Of a stretch of DNA of 41,284 bases, positions 27,450 to 36,808 are shown in pieces. The DNA is taken from contig MPUH01000658.1 in the NCBI GenBank assembly GCA_001970955.1, positions 1 through 41,284 on the forward strand, given 5' to 3'. The notes beneath the pieces were generated by a model. That model ran no database searches and was not told the origin of the DNA. It was given only the letters and a program-made list of their open reading frames with translations. How positions within the stretch are numbered: position 1 is the stretch's first letter; each line of letters opens with the position of its first letter. Origin of the DNA: Stentor coeruleus (lineage: Eukaryota > Ciliophora > Heterotrichea > Heterotrichida > Stentoridae). Made by a program: the position numbers and the translations under genes.

Positions 27450-28958
27450 ATGGGAAACATCTGCTGTGCAAATGGCATAACATTATCGCCTGAAAGTAAG
27501 CATCATTCAAAAAGTGCCATGGTTTTAGGGCATTCAAGAATGACTCTTAATCGAAACTTGAATTCATTCGATTCAGTCTATCACTTAGATAAAAATAAAC
27601 TTGGCTACGGAAGCTATGGAGATGTGAAACTATGCACAGACAAGCAATTGATGACATGCAAGGCTGTAAAAATCATAAACAAAGACTATCTTCGAACCTC
27701 CAACATTGAAAGCTCATGGTTTTATAGTAAAATCGATATCTTAAACCGTTTAGATCATCCTTTAATAGTTCGTTTCCACGAATTTTTTGAGGAGTGCGAT
27801 TTTTTTTATTTGCTAATGGATTATCACCAAGAAGGCGATTTACTCAAACACTTAAAATCCAACTTCCCTTTAAAAGAAGATAATATTTGCAGTATAATCC
27901 ATCAGTTATTAATAGCTACAGCATATATGCACAATAAAAAGATAGCTCATAGAGACCTAAAACTCGAAAATATTCTTATAACAACATCATCAGGTATTTC
28001 AATAAAAGTTATAGACTTTGATACTGCCGCTTACTTTGAAGGTAGTGTGCTTTCTGGAAAATATGGTACTTATCACTATATGGCTCCTGAAACCATGAAC
28101 AGTTACTATAATGAAAAATGCGATGTGTGGAGCTTAGGGGTCATAATGTATATTATTCTTACGGGAAGAACTAATCTACCAGGTATGTCTGATACTCAAA
28201 GCCCAAGTAATGCACACCGACTAAAACTGGACTTTACTCAATCGCTATGGCAAAGAGTATCTGCTCCAGCTAAAAACCTCCTCAAAAAACTTTTAGAAAA
28301 AGAACCCATAAAACGAGTTACAGCAATTCAAGCTTTAGACCACCTTTGGTTCAAACAGTTGTCTTATGCTAATTATGATATAACTTTTAGTGTTCTTGAT
28401 AGAATTTTCAAATTCAATAATAAACCTTTGATAAGAGCAGCCAAAAAAATTATCCTTCATTTAAAAGCATCTAAAGATGAACTTACTTCAACTGAAAAAG
28501 CGTTTCTGTTTTTGGATAAAGATTATGATGGGGAAATCTACCGAGATGATATATTGAATTTTTATCTTTTGAGACATACAAATGAAGAAGCTGAAGAGTA
28601 TACTACAGAGATTATGAGAAAATTTTGTGATTTTGCTGATGTTGTTGTAAGTTATTCGGCTTTTGTAGAAGTGGCAACTGATGAAATGGCTTTGGCAGAC
28701 ACCCAGAATTTAAGGTACCTTTATGATTTGCTTAGGTCTGAAGAGGTGTTCAGGAATTCAGATTTGAAAAATAAGGAAGAGAGAAAACTTGGAAAAGAAG
28801 TTTTAAACGTAAATAAACTTTCTAATGTGTTTTCAAAGGCAATTAATATTGACAGAGATGCTGTACAGATATGGGCAGATTACTTACAAACACAAAAATG
28901 CGAGAGTTTGGATTTTGAAGAATTTAGTGCAATTGTGGCAGAAGGAATAAGTAATTAA
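27450..28958 (+). CDS. CDPK-like Ca2+-dependent protein kinase, probably myristoylated
   Basis: A 502-residue Ser/Thr kinase plus EF-hand protein. The N-terminus MGNICC is a classic N-myristoylation (G2) and palmitoylation (C5, C6) signal, so membrane attachment is expected. Kinase residues: glycine loop LGYGSYGDV, K74 in CKAVKII, HRDLKLEN (H167, D169), DFD instead of DFG (189-191), GTYHYMAPE, and CDVWSLGVIMY. Catalytic Asp residues are retained, and the G-to-D change in DFG is also seen in some active kinases. After the kinase, one EF loop is nearly canonical (DKDYDGEIYRDD, 356-367, last ligand Asp for Glu). The other EF-hand regions appear degenerate. The role is inferred as Ca2+-controlled phosphorylation at membranes, as in contraction or secretion signalling. 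Confidence 0.9.
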   Translation: MGNICCANGITLSPESKHHSKSAMVLGHSRMTLNRNLNSFDSVYHLDKNKLGYGSYGDVKLCTDKQLMTCKAVKIINKDYLRTSNIESSWFYSKIDILNRLDHPLIVRFHEFFEECDFFYLLMDYHQEGDLLKHLKSNFPLKEDNICSIIHQLLIATAYMHNKKIAHRDLKLENILITTSSGISIKVIDFDTAAYFEGSVLSGKYGTYHYMAPETMNSYYNEKCDVWSLGVIMYIILTGRTNLPGMSDTQSPSNAHRLKLDFTQSLWQRVSAPAKNLLKKLLEKEPIKRVTAIQALDHLWFKQLSYANYDITFSVLDRIFKFNNKPLIRAAKKIILHLKASKDELTSTEKAFLFLDKDYDGEIYRDDILNFYLLRHTNEEAEEYTTEIMRKFCDFADVVVSYSAFVEVATDEMALADTQNLRYLYDLLRSEEVFRNSDLKNKEERKLGKEVLNVNKLSNVFSKAINIDRDAVQIWADYLQTQKCESLDFEEFSAIVAEGISN

Positions 28959-29363
28959 TCTTAAAGGTATAAAGTTATAGTAAGCTTGTTTATAATACAA
29001 AAAAAGCATAGTCTAATTATTAAGTTATGATTGATAAAAACTTAATAACCTGGAACATAATTTTTTAATTATCCTTGATAAACTTGAAATATTAAACTAA
29101 GATTAGCAAGTTGACATTATTTATATAAGGTAAGCAATCAGCTATTTTAAAAATTATTATGATTAGCTCTCTAAAGTATCTCATAAATAATAGTGACTTA
29201 CATAATTAATTTTATTTAAACTTAAAGTGATTAATCAAATAATCATCATTTAAATTACCTATAGTATTCATGAATATTATTTAAGTAACAAAAAATAATA
29301 ATCATTATTTAAATTACCTATAGCATTCATGAATATTATCTAAGTAACAAAAATAATATAATA
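28959..29363. other. Intergenic region with a 59-nt tandem duplication
   Basis: A+T-rich spacer between the kinase and the seven-helix protein. Its right end is the direct repeat listed separately. It should contain the promoter of the seven-helix protein gene. Confidence 0.45.
29241..29357. repeat. Imperfect tandem duplication of ~59 nt just upstream of a gene
   Basis: Copy 1 is 29241-29299 and copy 2 is 29300-29357. They differ at a few positions (for example TAGTATTCATG versus TAGCATTCATG) and by one base in an A run. Both include TTCATGAA and TAAGTAAC. The second copy ends 6 nt before the start codon of the seven-helix gene, so the duplicated unit may contain its promoter or transcription start. 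Confidence 0.9.
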
Positions 29364-30257
29364 ATGAAAAATTGTTCTATTGTTTTAGAATCAAGTGTTA
29401 ATTCTTCACCTGCAACCAGATATTATTTCTTGATAGCATACTTAGTGCTTGTTCTCTTACTCGCAATTAGATTACTAGTGTTCAAATATAAAAAACAGCG
29501 CAGCAAGTTTATAGAAGGGATAATTACTTTTTCTTACATTCTATTATTATCTCTCTTGGGTAAAATCTAAACAGCACGATGCATATCAATAATCACTATA
29601 AAATCAAGAGACTCCTCAACATCCTTTGCATCTTTAAGTTCTTCTTCTTTATATGCAGGCCTTTATTTCTCTTGGCTTTGCGCATCAACATATTTAGATT
29701 TATCATCATGCATCGAATCAGTTAAAAAACGTAAAAAAAGATGTGTTGCAATTGCACTTATTATATCTGCAATTATTTACGATTTCCTTAGGTATGTTTT
29801 CGAAATTCATGATAGAATTAATGTAGAAAACCCTTACGTGGATATTGTTATAATTTTTACATACAAATGGGTATTTACTTATGGCATAGCTATTTATTCG
29901 TATAGAATCCTTTATAAATATGTTCACGAAATGTTTGAAGATATATATGTCAATCAAGTTACCAAGAAGATGAATAAAATATTTATTTTTTTCAGCTTTT
30001 TATATATTGGGTCGACAATTTTTGAATTTGTTTTTTACATAAATGATTGTTTTTCTGATAAAAACCAGACAGCTATAATTATTATATACTATACTTTATT
30101 TGAGATATTACCTTGTTTCATATTTTTAGTCACTTCACTTAAAAAAGATCCCCCTAATTTTACTTCAAGTATTTTGACTCACTTATTTGATACAATAAAC
30201 TTATCCCAAACATCGATTGGTATAATAAATAAAGAATTTGAAGAAATTAACAATTAA
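29364..30257 (+). CDS. Seven-helix membrane protein, two exons
   Basis: Exons 29364-29559 and 29575-30257 join across a 15-nt intron carrying an in-frame TAA, giving 292 residues. Seven hydrophobic segments are visible: YFLIAYLVLVLLLAIRLLVF, GIITFSYILLLSLL, a weaker YAGLYFSWLCAST, VAIALIISAIIYDFLRYVF, VIIFTYKWVFTYGIAIYSY, FIFFSFLYIGSTIFEFVFYI and AIIIIYYTLFEILPCFIFLV. A short extracellular N-terminus with N-x-S sites precedes them. The topology and size resemble GPCR-like or TOM1/THH1-like 7-TM proteins, but no diagnostic motif such as DRY was found. The function is unknown. Confidence 0.72.
29560..29574 (+). other. 15-nt intron of the seven-helix protein gene
   Basis: GTAAAATCTAAACAG interrupts the frame with a TAA. 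Its removal keeps the frame open for another 227 codons in the same phase as the downstream membrane helices. It ends in CAG rather than the commoner TAG, yet the length is the typical 15 nt. Confidence 0.85.
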
Positions 30258-30420
30258 CATTTATGCAACTTAGTATATGGAACTCTCGAATAAATGCTTT
30301 AAAACCATAAAAAAATAATAAACTTCATAATTTCGTCAAATCAACATTGATTCATTTAGTATAATCTAATTAAAATATAAATAATTCATATATGGCTATG
30401 ATATAAAATGTGAAGAAATT

Positions 30421-30506
30421 ATTATGAGGATATTGTTAAAATCGATTAATACAGAGTTCACGGCTGTGAACGATATATTTTCTAACTAGCTATTATGAGG
30501 ATATTG
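30421..30506. repeat. 54-nt dispersed palindromic repeat, copy 2, with perfect 15-nt direct-repeat flanks
   Basis: The core 30438-30491 matches copy 1 in inverted orientation at 50 of 54 positions and has the hairpin GTTCAC-GGCT-GTGAAC. It is bracketed by ATTATGAGGATATTG at 30421-30435 and 30492-30506. The flanks differ completely from those of copy 1, as expected if each copy inserted separately and duplicated its own target. Confidence 0.78.
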
Positions 30507-30978
30507 ATAATGTTAGATGAATCAAATCCATCAAAAGAAAATATCACAGAAATATTATGTCGAGAGTGTGTTGGTATTTGGCGGAGTTGAAATTACTTCA
30601 GAAAGAAAGTACTTTTTAAATTGGTCCTTACACAACTGCAAAAGAAATATAAAGCAGAATTCAAAAGAATGCTAAGCAATATCAGAATAAAAGAACTGAT
30701 AAAAGGTTCGTGAAAAGGTAAATCAAATGAGGATGAGATATAAGCAACTAATTGTCAATAATTCAGTAGAATTTGATAATGAGGATATGGCACTCTTACT
30801 AATAAAATCGAGGGAACATGAAATGGCGTTAAAATGAATCTTTAAAGTAATCACCGAACTTAAGCATGCATCAAAAAATATCTATATATGCTTGTATGGC
30901 GGAGGAAAAATACTGATTATATATGGGGTAGCTTTCAAAGTTATTCAAGTGGTCCATTTTGAAGAAGATATAGATTAA
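30484..30978 (+). pseudogene. Decayed coding fragment of unknown family
   Basis: Plus-strand frames have protein-like composition but contain stops and a frame change. The best part is 30727-30978 (84 codons with one internal TGA at 30835), giving VEFDNEDMALLLIKSREHEM, then after the stop IFKVITELKHASKNIYICL and a VVHFEEDID end. An upstream part reads LDESNPSKENITEILCREC before a TGA. No 15/16-nt intron removes the stops. No family was recognised. It may belong to an old mobile element or a dead host gene. Confidence 0.4.
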
Positions 30979-31684
30979 TTAGTATTATAACAAAAGGCCT
31001 ATAATTCATGTATACCTCTGAAGTTTGATTAATCTCATATTAGTTGTCAGTATGATAAATAAATAAACCAAAATTATATCTTCAATATAAAAATATAGGC
31101 TTTTATTTCTTTAAATAAAACTCTCTAGTTACTTAACAGTTGGCTAATTAAATAGCATTAGAATATAAAATTTCTATGTAATATTTGTTGCAGAATGATA
31201 ATTTGTTTTGAGTATTTAGCACTATTTTTGATCAAGCATTCAATTTATATTCTAGTGCGATTAATAAAAATTAATTTCACTTCAACATATATTTCGTATT
31301 ATTTTGCTCTGAAAGCCAGACTAAGGTTTCCTAATATTTTTTCCCACAAAAAAATCAATCATTGTATAAAATTACAATCTTACAATTTTTGAAGCTCTAA
31401 TACTTATAATATAGTTCTATCATTCATTTCTAGTGCTCCTGAAAAAATTATCTAAAAAAACAACTCTGAAATAATGTATAATATAACTTAAGTTAAATCA
31501 AAGTTCTAAAATAATATGCAAAATCACTTGTATATTTATAGATCCCTATGAATAACATAAAGCTACATAGCCTATATATTTATATTTTGCATAATTTTTT
31601 TTTGTTTTAATTCTGACTGCTGAGCCAAAATCTTCGGAAAAATTAAGCCCATATTTATTAGTTAAAACTTAGTTTATAATAATT

Positions 31685-33991
31685 ATGGTAGACAGACCAG
31701 GAACTCAAGGAGGATCCAATGTTGTAGTAACAACAAATTTTTTCAGACTTAAAAAGTCTCCAGTCAATAATGTGACTGTTTATTCAATTAGCTTCACTCC
31801 AGATATCGATGCCGAAAATAGGGCATTACGCACAGGGCTTCTGATAAAGGGGAAAGCTCAGGTTGAAGCTCAGATAGGGAAATATATCAAGACTGGTAAT
31901 GTCTTATACTCAAAGACTGCTAAAAGAGAGCCCTTTTCAGTTAATGTTCAATCTAATGAAAACGAACAATTTATAATAGTTGTAACCCCAGTCGGCACAG
32001 TCACCGGAGCCAACGTCGATTCATACAGGATGTACGCAAACTCGGCACTTAAGAAAATGCTTTCAAGCCTTGACCTTAAGCAAGTCACAAGAATGCCTAA
32101 GTTTTACGATATTCGACAAACTCAACGTGTGGACCAGCTTAACCTTGAAGTTTGGAGAGGCTATACAGCGACCTTTTCCCATCACCTTCAAGATATGCTT
32201 TTAAATCTTGATTTCTCAAGTAAAATTATCAGAGACACAACAGCACTTCAGTATATCGAAGAAATTAAAAACAACACTCGCGGAGGAAATCTTGAACAAA
32301 TTGTAAACTCAGAGATGGTGGGCATGATAGTAATGGCTAAGTATGGTAACTTCAAATGCTATAGAATTGAAAGAGTTGTCTTGAATGAAAATGCTACAGG
32401 AACTTTTCCAACTCGTGAAGGACCAATTTCCTATTCTGATTATTTCAAAAAAAGATACGATATAGTGCTTAGAACACCTAGACAACCTTTGCTTGTAACT
32501 TTTATTGAAAAAGGGACTAAAGAGATTAGACTTATCCCAGAACTATGTGCTTTAACTGGGATTTCAGAAGATATGAGAAGAGATTTTAGGGCCATGAATG
32601 ATATAGCCGCTTATACAAGGCTTGAGCCAGCAAATCGTTTGAGAGTATCTACAGACTTGGCCACAAGGTTAGCAAATGATAACAAGTGTAAGGCCATCTG
32701 TGAAGAGTATAATATGCAGATAGATCAAGCACCTATTCAAGTCAATGGCATCCGCTTACCCATGGAAGGAATAAAGGTGGGGCCAAATAATTCTGATATT
32801 ATACAGATTGACCAAAGAGGAGGCTTTAATTTGAGATCTTCAATTGTATCAGCTGTGCCAATTGAGCGTTGGGTTGTCTTGACCACAGATAGGGATGCTC
32901 AAAACAGAGATAGATTAATCAAGACCTTAGTAAATAAAGGAAGCCAACTAGGTATTAGAATGGGCCAAGCTATTCAAATGGACTATCAACCAAGGAACTT
33001 AAAGAATATAATATCTTCATTGAATCAACCTCAAGGTGGAAGGCCAGTTCCTCAAATCGCACTGATAGTAGTTTCACCAAATGATAAGAAAGGTTACAAT
33101 GATATAAAAGAAGCTTGTGCGCTAATTTCAGGTATTCCGACCCAATGCTTGAAAGCTAATAACCTGAACAATCCTAAAAAATTTGATTCAATCATGTCAA
33201 AACTTGTAGTTCAAATGGCTGTTAAGACTGGCTCTATAGCTTGGCAAGTAGCTCCAACTGCAGGATTACCACAGAAAACTATGGTTATAGGCATTGACGT
33301 CTTTCACGATACAGTCCTCAGAGCTAAAAGTGTTCTTGGCTTTGTCGCCTCAATCCACCCAGCATTCACAAGCTATTTCAACACTACTCGTATTCATCAA
33401 AGTGTTGGACAAGAAATCGGTGGCCATGTTGGAGAATGTTTAAGAGAAGCTTTACTTGCGTTTTTTGAGGCAACAAAGAAGAGATTCATGCCTGAGTTAA
33501 TCATTGTATACAGAGATGGTGTAGCAGATAGCCAAATTGATGCAGCAAAAAAGTTTGAAGTTGAGGCAATGAAGAACACAATTAAGTCTTTCCAAGGATA
33601 CTCACCAAATCTTGTTTATGTTCTCGTAAACAAAAAGACAAATGCGAAACTTTTCGTTCAAGGACAAAGAGGTATGGACAATCCTCAACCAGGAACTGTG
33701 GTTAATTCTGTAGTCATACCAGAAAGTCAATCCTTTTATTTGATAGCTCATGCTGTTACTCAAGGAATGGCCTCCCCGACTTTGTATAGGATTATTCATA
33801 ATGATAATAATACAGACACAATGATTGTTGCCAGACTTGCCTTCAAACTTTGCTATATGTACTACAATTGGACTGGCGGAATTAAGGTCCCTGCGCCAAC
33901 AATGATGGCACATAAGCTTGCTTACCTTGTAGGACAAAGTGTTCATGCTACACATGTAGAAGCACTTAGAACATTACCTTGGTTCTATTAG
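31685..33991 (+). CDS. PIWI-clade Argonaute protein
   Basis: A 768-residue Argonaute protein. The N-terminal and PAZ regions (about 1-370; PAZ near 180-320 with YKNFK-type KYGNFKCYRIERVV) bind the guide 3' end. The MID domain is about 380-530. The PIWI domain (about 530-760) has the catalytic tetrad: D538 in IGIDVFHD, the Glu finger in EIGGHVGE, D611 in VYRDGVADS, and H743 in AHKLAYLVGQSVHA. All four slicer residues are present, so it can probably cut RNA. The short N-terminal extension and the IGIDVFHD signature place it in the PIWI rather than the AGO clade. In ciliates such proteins bind small RNAs that guide development of the macronucleus. That role is inferred here, not shown. No introns were found. 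Confidence 0.95.
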   Translation: MVDRPGTQGGSNVVVTTNFFRLKKSPVNNVTVYSISFTPDIDAENRALRTGLLIKGKAQVEAQIGKYIKTGNVLYSKTAKREPFSVNVQSNENEQFIIVVTPVGTVTGANVDSYRMYANSALKKMLSSLDLKQVTRMPKFYDIRQTQRVDQLNLEVWRGYTATFSHHLQDMLLNLDFSSKIIRDTTALQYIEEIKNNTRGGNLEQIVNSEMVGMIVMAKYGNFKCYRIERVVLNENATGTFPTREGPISYSDYFKKRYDIVLRTPRQPLLVTFIEKGTKEIRLIPELCALTGISEDMRRDFRAMNDIAAYTRLEPANRLRVSTDLATRLANDNKCKAICEEYNMQIDQAPIQVNGIRLPMEGIKVGPNNSDIIQIDQRGGFNLRSSIVSAVPIERWVVLTTDRDAQNRDRLIKTLVNKGSQLGIRMGQAIQMDYQPRNLKNIISSLNQPQGGRPVPQIALIVVSPNDKKGYNDIKEACALISGIPTQCLKANNLNNPKKFDSIMSKLVVQMAVKTGSIAWQVAPTAGLPQKTMVIGIDVFHDTVLRAKSVLGFVASIHPAFTSYFNTTRIHQSVGQEIGGHVGECLREALLAFFEATKKRFMPELIIVYRDGVADSQIDAAKKFEVEAMKNTIKSFQGYSPNLVYVLVNKKTNAKLFVQGQRGMDNPQPGTVVNSVVIPESQSFYLIAHAVTQGMASPTLYRIIHNDNNTDTMIVARLAFKLCYMYYNWTGGIKVPAPTMMAHKLAYLVGQSVHATHVEALRTLPWFY

Positions 33992-34462
33992 AATTAGTTA
34001 ATCCATTTATTTATTGAAGTTTAACATAAATTTGATTGACTTATTATGATAAAAAATAAATGTTTACTTTGGATAAGATCTGAAGAATCTAATGGATAAT
34101 TAATGCTAAGAAGAGTAATATTTTAAACTGCTTCAAATAATATTATTGTAATAGGCACTTTAAAAAATGCTGAGCTATCCCTTGTGAAGAAGAATCAATA
34201 GTCTATAATGATGATTCAATTATAAATGTATTGATTTAACTTAGAAATACCAGTTATAATAAATAATTTTTTAATTCTAAGGTAAAGCTTAATTTATCCT
34301 AATTTTTTTTATAATTTCGAGTACTTTAATATTTTCCCAATTTTCTAAGTTAAATTAGGAAACTTAGGGTAAACTATTATAGTTTTGTATCCTGCCCATC
34401 ATCTTAGAGTAAAAATAGTTTAATTTTCTAGCATATAAAAATCAAAATCCATAATATATTAA
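33992..34462. other. A+T-rich intergenic stretch
   Basis: It lies downstream of the PIWI gene. No coding frame, repeat or RNA gene was recognised. Confidence 0.45.
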
Positions 34463-34675
34463 ATGTGCGCAATGAAAGCATACCTAAATCACATTGGATA
34501 TTTAGAAAAGCGCATAGCTATTCTTGAAACCAATCAACAGGACTTTATTCCAAAAGATCTTTTTCAAAAACTTCGTTTCAAAGAGTTTAGATTAGGAAAA
34601 GACAACGAATTAGAGTTTATTGAAATGCAAAAAAATAGAACAGAAAATGAGTCCAAATATGAAATAACTGAATAG
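34463..34675 (+). CDS. Small hypothetical charged protein
   Basis: A 70-residue frame with a natural ATG and protein-like composition in otherwise stop-rich DNA. The N-terminal half has a short heptad pattern (IGYLEKRIAILETN), so it may be a small coiled-coil protein. The rest is charged. No signal peptide or known domain is present. An alternative ATG lies three codons downstream. It could be a real small gene or the intact remainder of a larger dead one. Confidence 0.45.
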   Translation: MCAMKAYLNHIGYLEKRIAILETNQQDFIPKDLFQKLRFKEFRLGKDNELEFIEMQKNRTENESKYEITE

Positions 34676-35513
34676 ATTAAAAGAACTCTTTATATTTCCT
34701 GAATTATTTTTAACTTAGTATAAAATATTTAATATCTTTTATAAAAGACACTAGTAAATATTAAAGTGTTTGTTAACCAAATTATAAGTTATTTTGAGCT
34801 AGCAAAGACTAGATATATATAAATTATTAATCTCATAATCAATTCGTAATGTATTCTAATTACTAATAATATTTACAAACTGATGAGAATGTTTCAAAAG
34901 CTTCCGGAGTGATGCGACTCATTTAAATATTTAATTCCTACTAGTCTTAATCACTAAACCTTAAATGCTGCAAATTAGATTTTGATTCTAAGGACTTTAT
35001 ATAATTTTTAGAAGAAGGTGAAGTGATAAGGAATTTTTATAATCGAATGGTTTTTGGGAGTAAATTTATAAATCCTAAAGCTGTGAAAAAGATTCCAATA
35101 TTAAATGATTTGGGGGAGTTTGATAAAAAGTAATTAATTGCTTCACTGATTTTAAAAAACTGTCAGAATTAACATTTTTTCAATTTTTTTATCAGAATCA
35201 CAAGAAAATCAGCATTTGCTGAAATTGAAACTTTCTCTACGCAGTAAAATCTATCTTACAAACTAAACAGAAAAATTATGATTTTAATTAAATTTAGCAT
35301 CATTTAAATATAAGAGGCTTTTAAAATATTTTACTCTTAACTTAATTTAAATTTGCAATAGTAATTATCATTCATGAAACACAATTTCATATAAACACTA
35401 AATAGAATGAAAAAAATTTATCCATGTTTACGCTAAAAATCAGGGCTTTTTATCATCAATACTCACAAAAAAATCTGTTGACTCTTTCTTAAATGGAGAG
35501 TTTGTGACTATAA
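34676..35513. other. Intergenic region with a short gene relic
   Basis: A+T-rich spacer before the tyrosine-type aminotransferase, including its promoter. The part at 34969-35133 looks like a decayed coding tail and is listed separately. Confidence 0.45.
34969..35133 (+). pseudogene. Short decayed coding tail
   Basis: A 55-codon frame with one internal TAA. It gives KLDFDSKDFI, then after the stop FLEEGEVIRNFYNRMVFGSK and FINPKAVKKIPILNDLGEF, ending at a TAA. The composition is protein-like and more G+C-rich than the flanks. No ATG-led intact gene or 15-nt intron explains it. The family is unknown. Confidence 0.35.
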
Positions 35514-36725
35514 ATGGACGATTGGATTCTTGAGCCTTCAGTTCATTCAATGAACACAGAAAATCCTGTTAGAGAGACAGTATCTAGCATAAAGCTCCCA
35601 ACAGACTTTCCCAAACCAACATACTCCTTAGCTCTAGGTGATCCTTCATATTATACTGACTTTGCTGCACACTCTTTTGTTGTGGACGCTGTTGTTGAAA
35701 CCTTAAGAAGTGGTCAAGGCAATGGATACACTGATTCTTTGGGATATGGACCAGCAAGAGAAACTCTATCAAGAGCATATTCATACGATAACATAAGACT
35801 TACAAAAGAAGATGTTATTATCGATATTGGAGGCACAGGAGCGATTCATACAATTCTTCAAGTCTTTCTTAACCCAGGAGACAACATTTTAATATCTTCG
35901 CCTGGCTTCCCATTATATAAGACCATGGCTCAGAATCTTAAGGCTGAAGCTATTACTTATAACTTAAAGCCTTTTAGTAATTGGGAAGTGGATTTAGAAG
36001 ATCTAGAAAGAAAAGTTACTCCTAGAACCAAGATGATTGTTGTTGTTAACCCTTGTAATCCTTGTGGAAGTGTATTTTCTAAAGAACACTTGATGGATAT
36101 TTTGAATTGGGCTGAAAGGCACCATGTTTGCATACTTGCAGATGAAGTTTATCATGGCATGACTTTCGGAAAACCTCATTATCCACTAGGATCTTTAACT
36201 GATACTGTTCCTGTGTTTACAGTTGGGGCTTTGAGTAAAATGTTTTTAGTTCCTGGATGGAGGTGCGGATGGGTGTTAATTTATGACAAATACAACAAAT
36301 GTGAAAAATATAGGCCTGCAATAAATAAGATTAAAAACATGCTTTTGCACCCAGTACCTTTTATTATGCAAGCTATTCCAAAGATTTATGAGAATCTTCC
36401 TCAAAACTACTTTGCTGAAGTTATGCAAAAGGTTAAAGAAAGAGCTGAGGTTGTCAAGGCTAAATTAGCTGATGTCTCTGCGCTTAATACTGGAACTCCT
36501 GAAGGATCACTTTACTGCATGGTCGCTATTGACTTTACTAATATGGATGTGAAATCTTCAGTAGAATTTGCTCAGAAACTGGCTCATGAAGAAGGTGTAG
36601 TAATTATGCCAGCGGAAGCATTTTTAAGTCATTCTGCATTTAGAATTGTTCTTTGTCATCCAATTCATGTAATTGAAGAGTGCATGGATCGCATTAAATC
36701 ATTTATTCAAAGACATACAATATAG
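35514..36725 (+). CDS. Tyrosine aminotransferase-type PLP enzyme
   Basis: A 403-residue fold-type I aminotransferase close to the tyrosine/nicotianamine aminotransferase group. Visible motifs are LALGDPS at the start, YTDSLGYGPARE, GGTGAIH for PLP phosphate contacts, VVNPCNPCGSVFS (N182), LADEVYHGM (D210, Y213), the Schiff-base lysine in GALSKMFLVPGWRCGW (K242), and a C-terminal FRIVLCHP with the substrate Arg. It should transfer the amino group of tyrosine, or another aromatic amino acid, to 2-oxoglutarate, giving 4-hydroxyphenylpyruvate, in the cytosol. The residues needed for PLP chemistry are intact. Exact substrate preference cannot be read from the sequence. Confidence 0.92.
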   Translation: MDDWILEPSVHSMNTENPVRETVSSIKLPTDFPKPTYSLALGDPSYYTDFAAHSFVVDAVVETLRSGQGNGYTDSLGYGPARETLSRAYSYDNIRLTKEDVIIDIGGTGAIHTILQVFLNPGDNILISSPGFPLYKTMAQNLKAEAITYNLKPFSNWEVDLEDLERKVTPRTKMIVVVNPCNPCGSVFSKEHLMDILNWAERHHVCILADEVYHGMTFGKPHYPLGSLTDTVPVFTVGALSKMFLVPGWRCGWVLIYDKYNKCEKYRPAINKIKNMLLHPVPFIMQAIPKIYENLPQNYFAEVMQKVKERAEVVKAKLADVSALNTGTPEGSLYCMVAIDFTNMDVKSSVEFAQKLAHEEGVVIMPAEAFLSHSAFRIVLCHPIHVIEECMDRIKSFIQRHTI

Positions 36726-36808
36726 TTAGTTTAAGATTAGTTTTAGTCAATTTTAAAATATCATGCTTATTTCTTTATGATGCATATATTTGCTTATTAA
36801 AAAAATAT

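Larger units (their letters stand above)
30258..31684. other. 1.4 kb intergenic region with a small insertion and a gene relic
   Basis: It holds the second copy of the palindromic repeat (30421-30506) and a decayed coding fragment (about 30484-30978). The rest, including 30979-31684, is A+T-rich. A short frame at 31195-31392 has no supporting features. The right end contains the PIWI promoter. Confidence 0.5.

Noticed and set aside
27311..30491. A single 3.2 kb transposon with the two palindromic repeats as terminal inverted repeats
   Set aside because: Each repeat has its own different flanking direct repeat, and the interval holds two intact host-type genes, so two separate insertions fit better.
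31195..31392. 65-residue open frame upstream of PIWI
   Set aside because: The composition reflects A+T-rich noise (Ile, Phe, Tyr, Lys), with no domain and no conserved start context.
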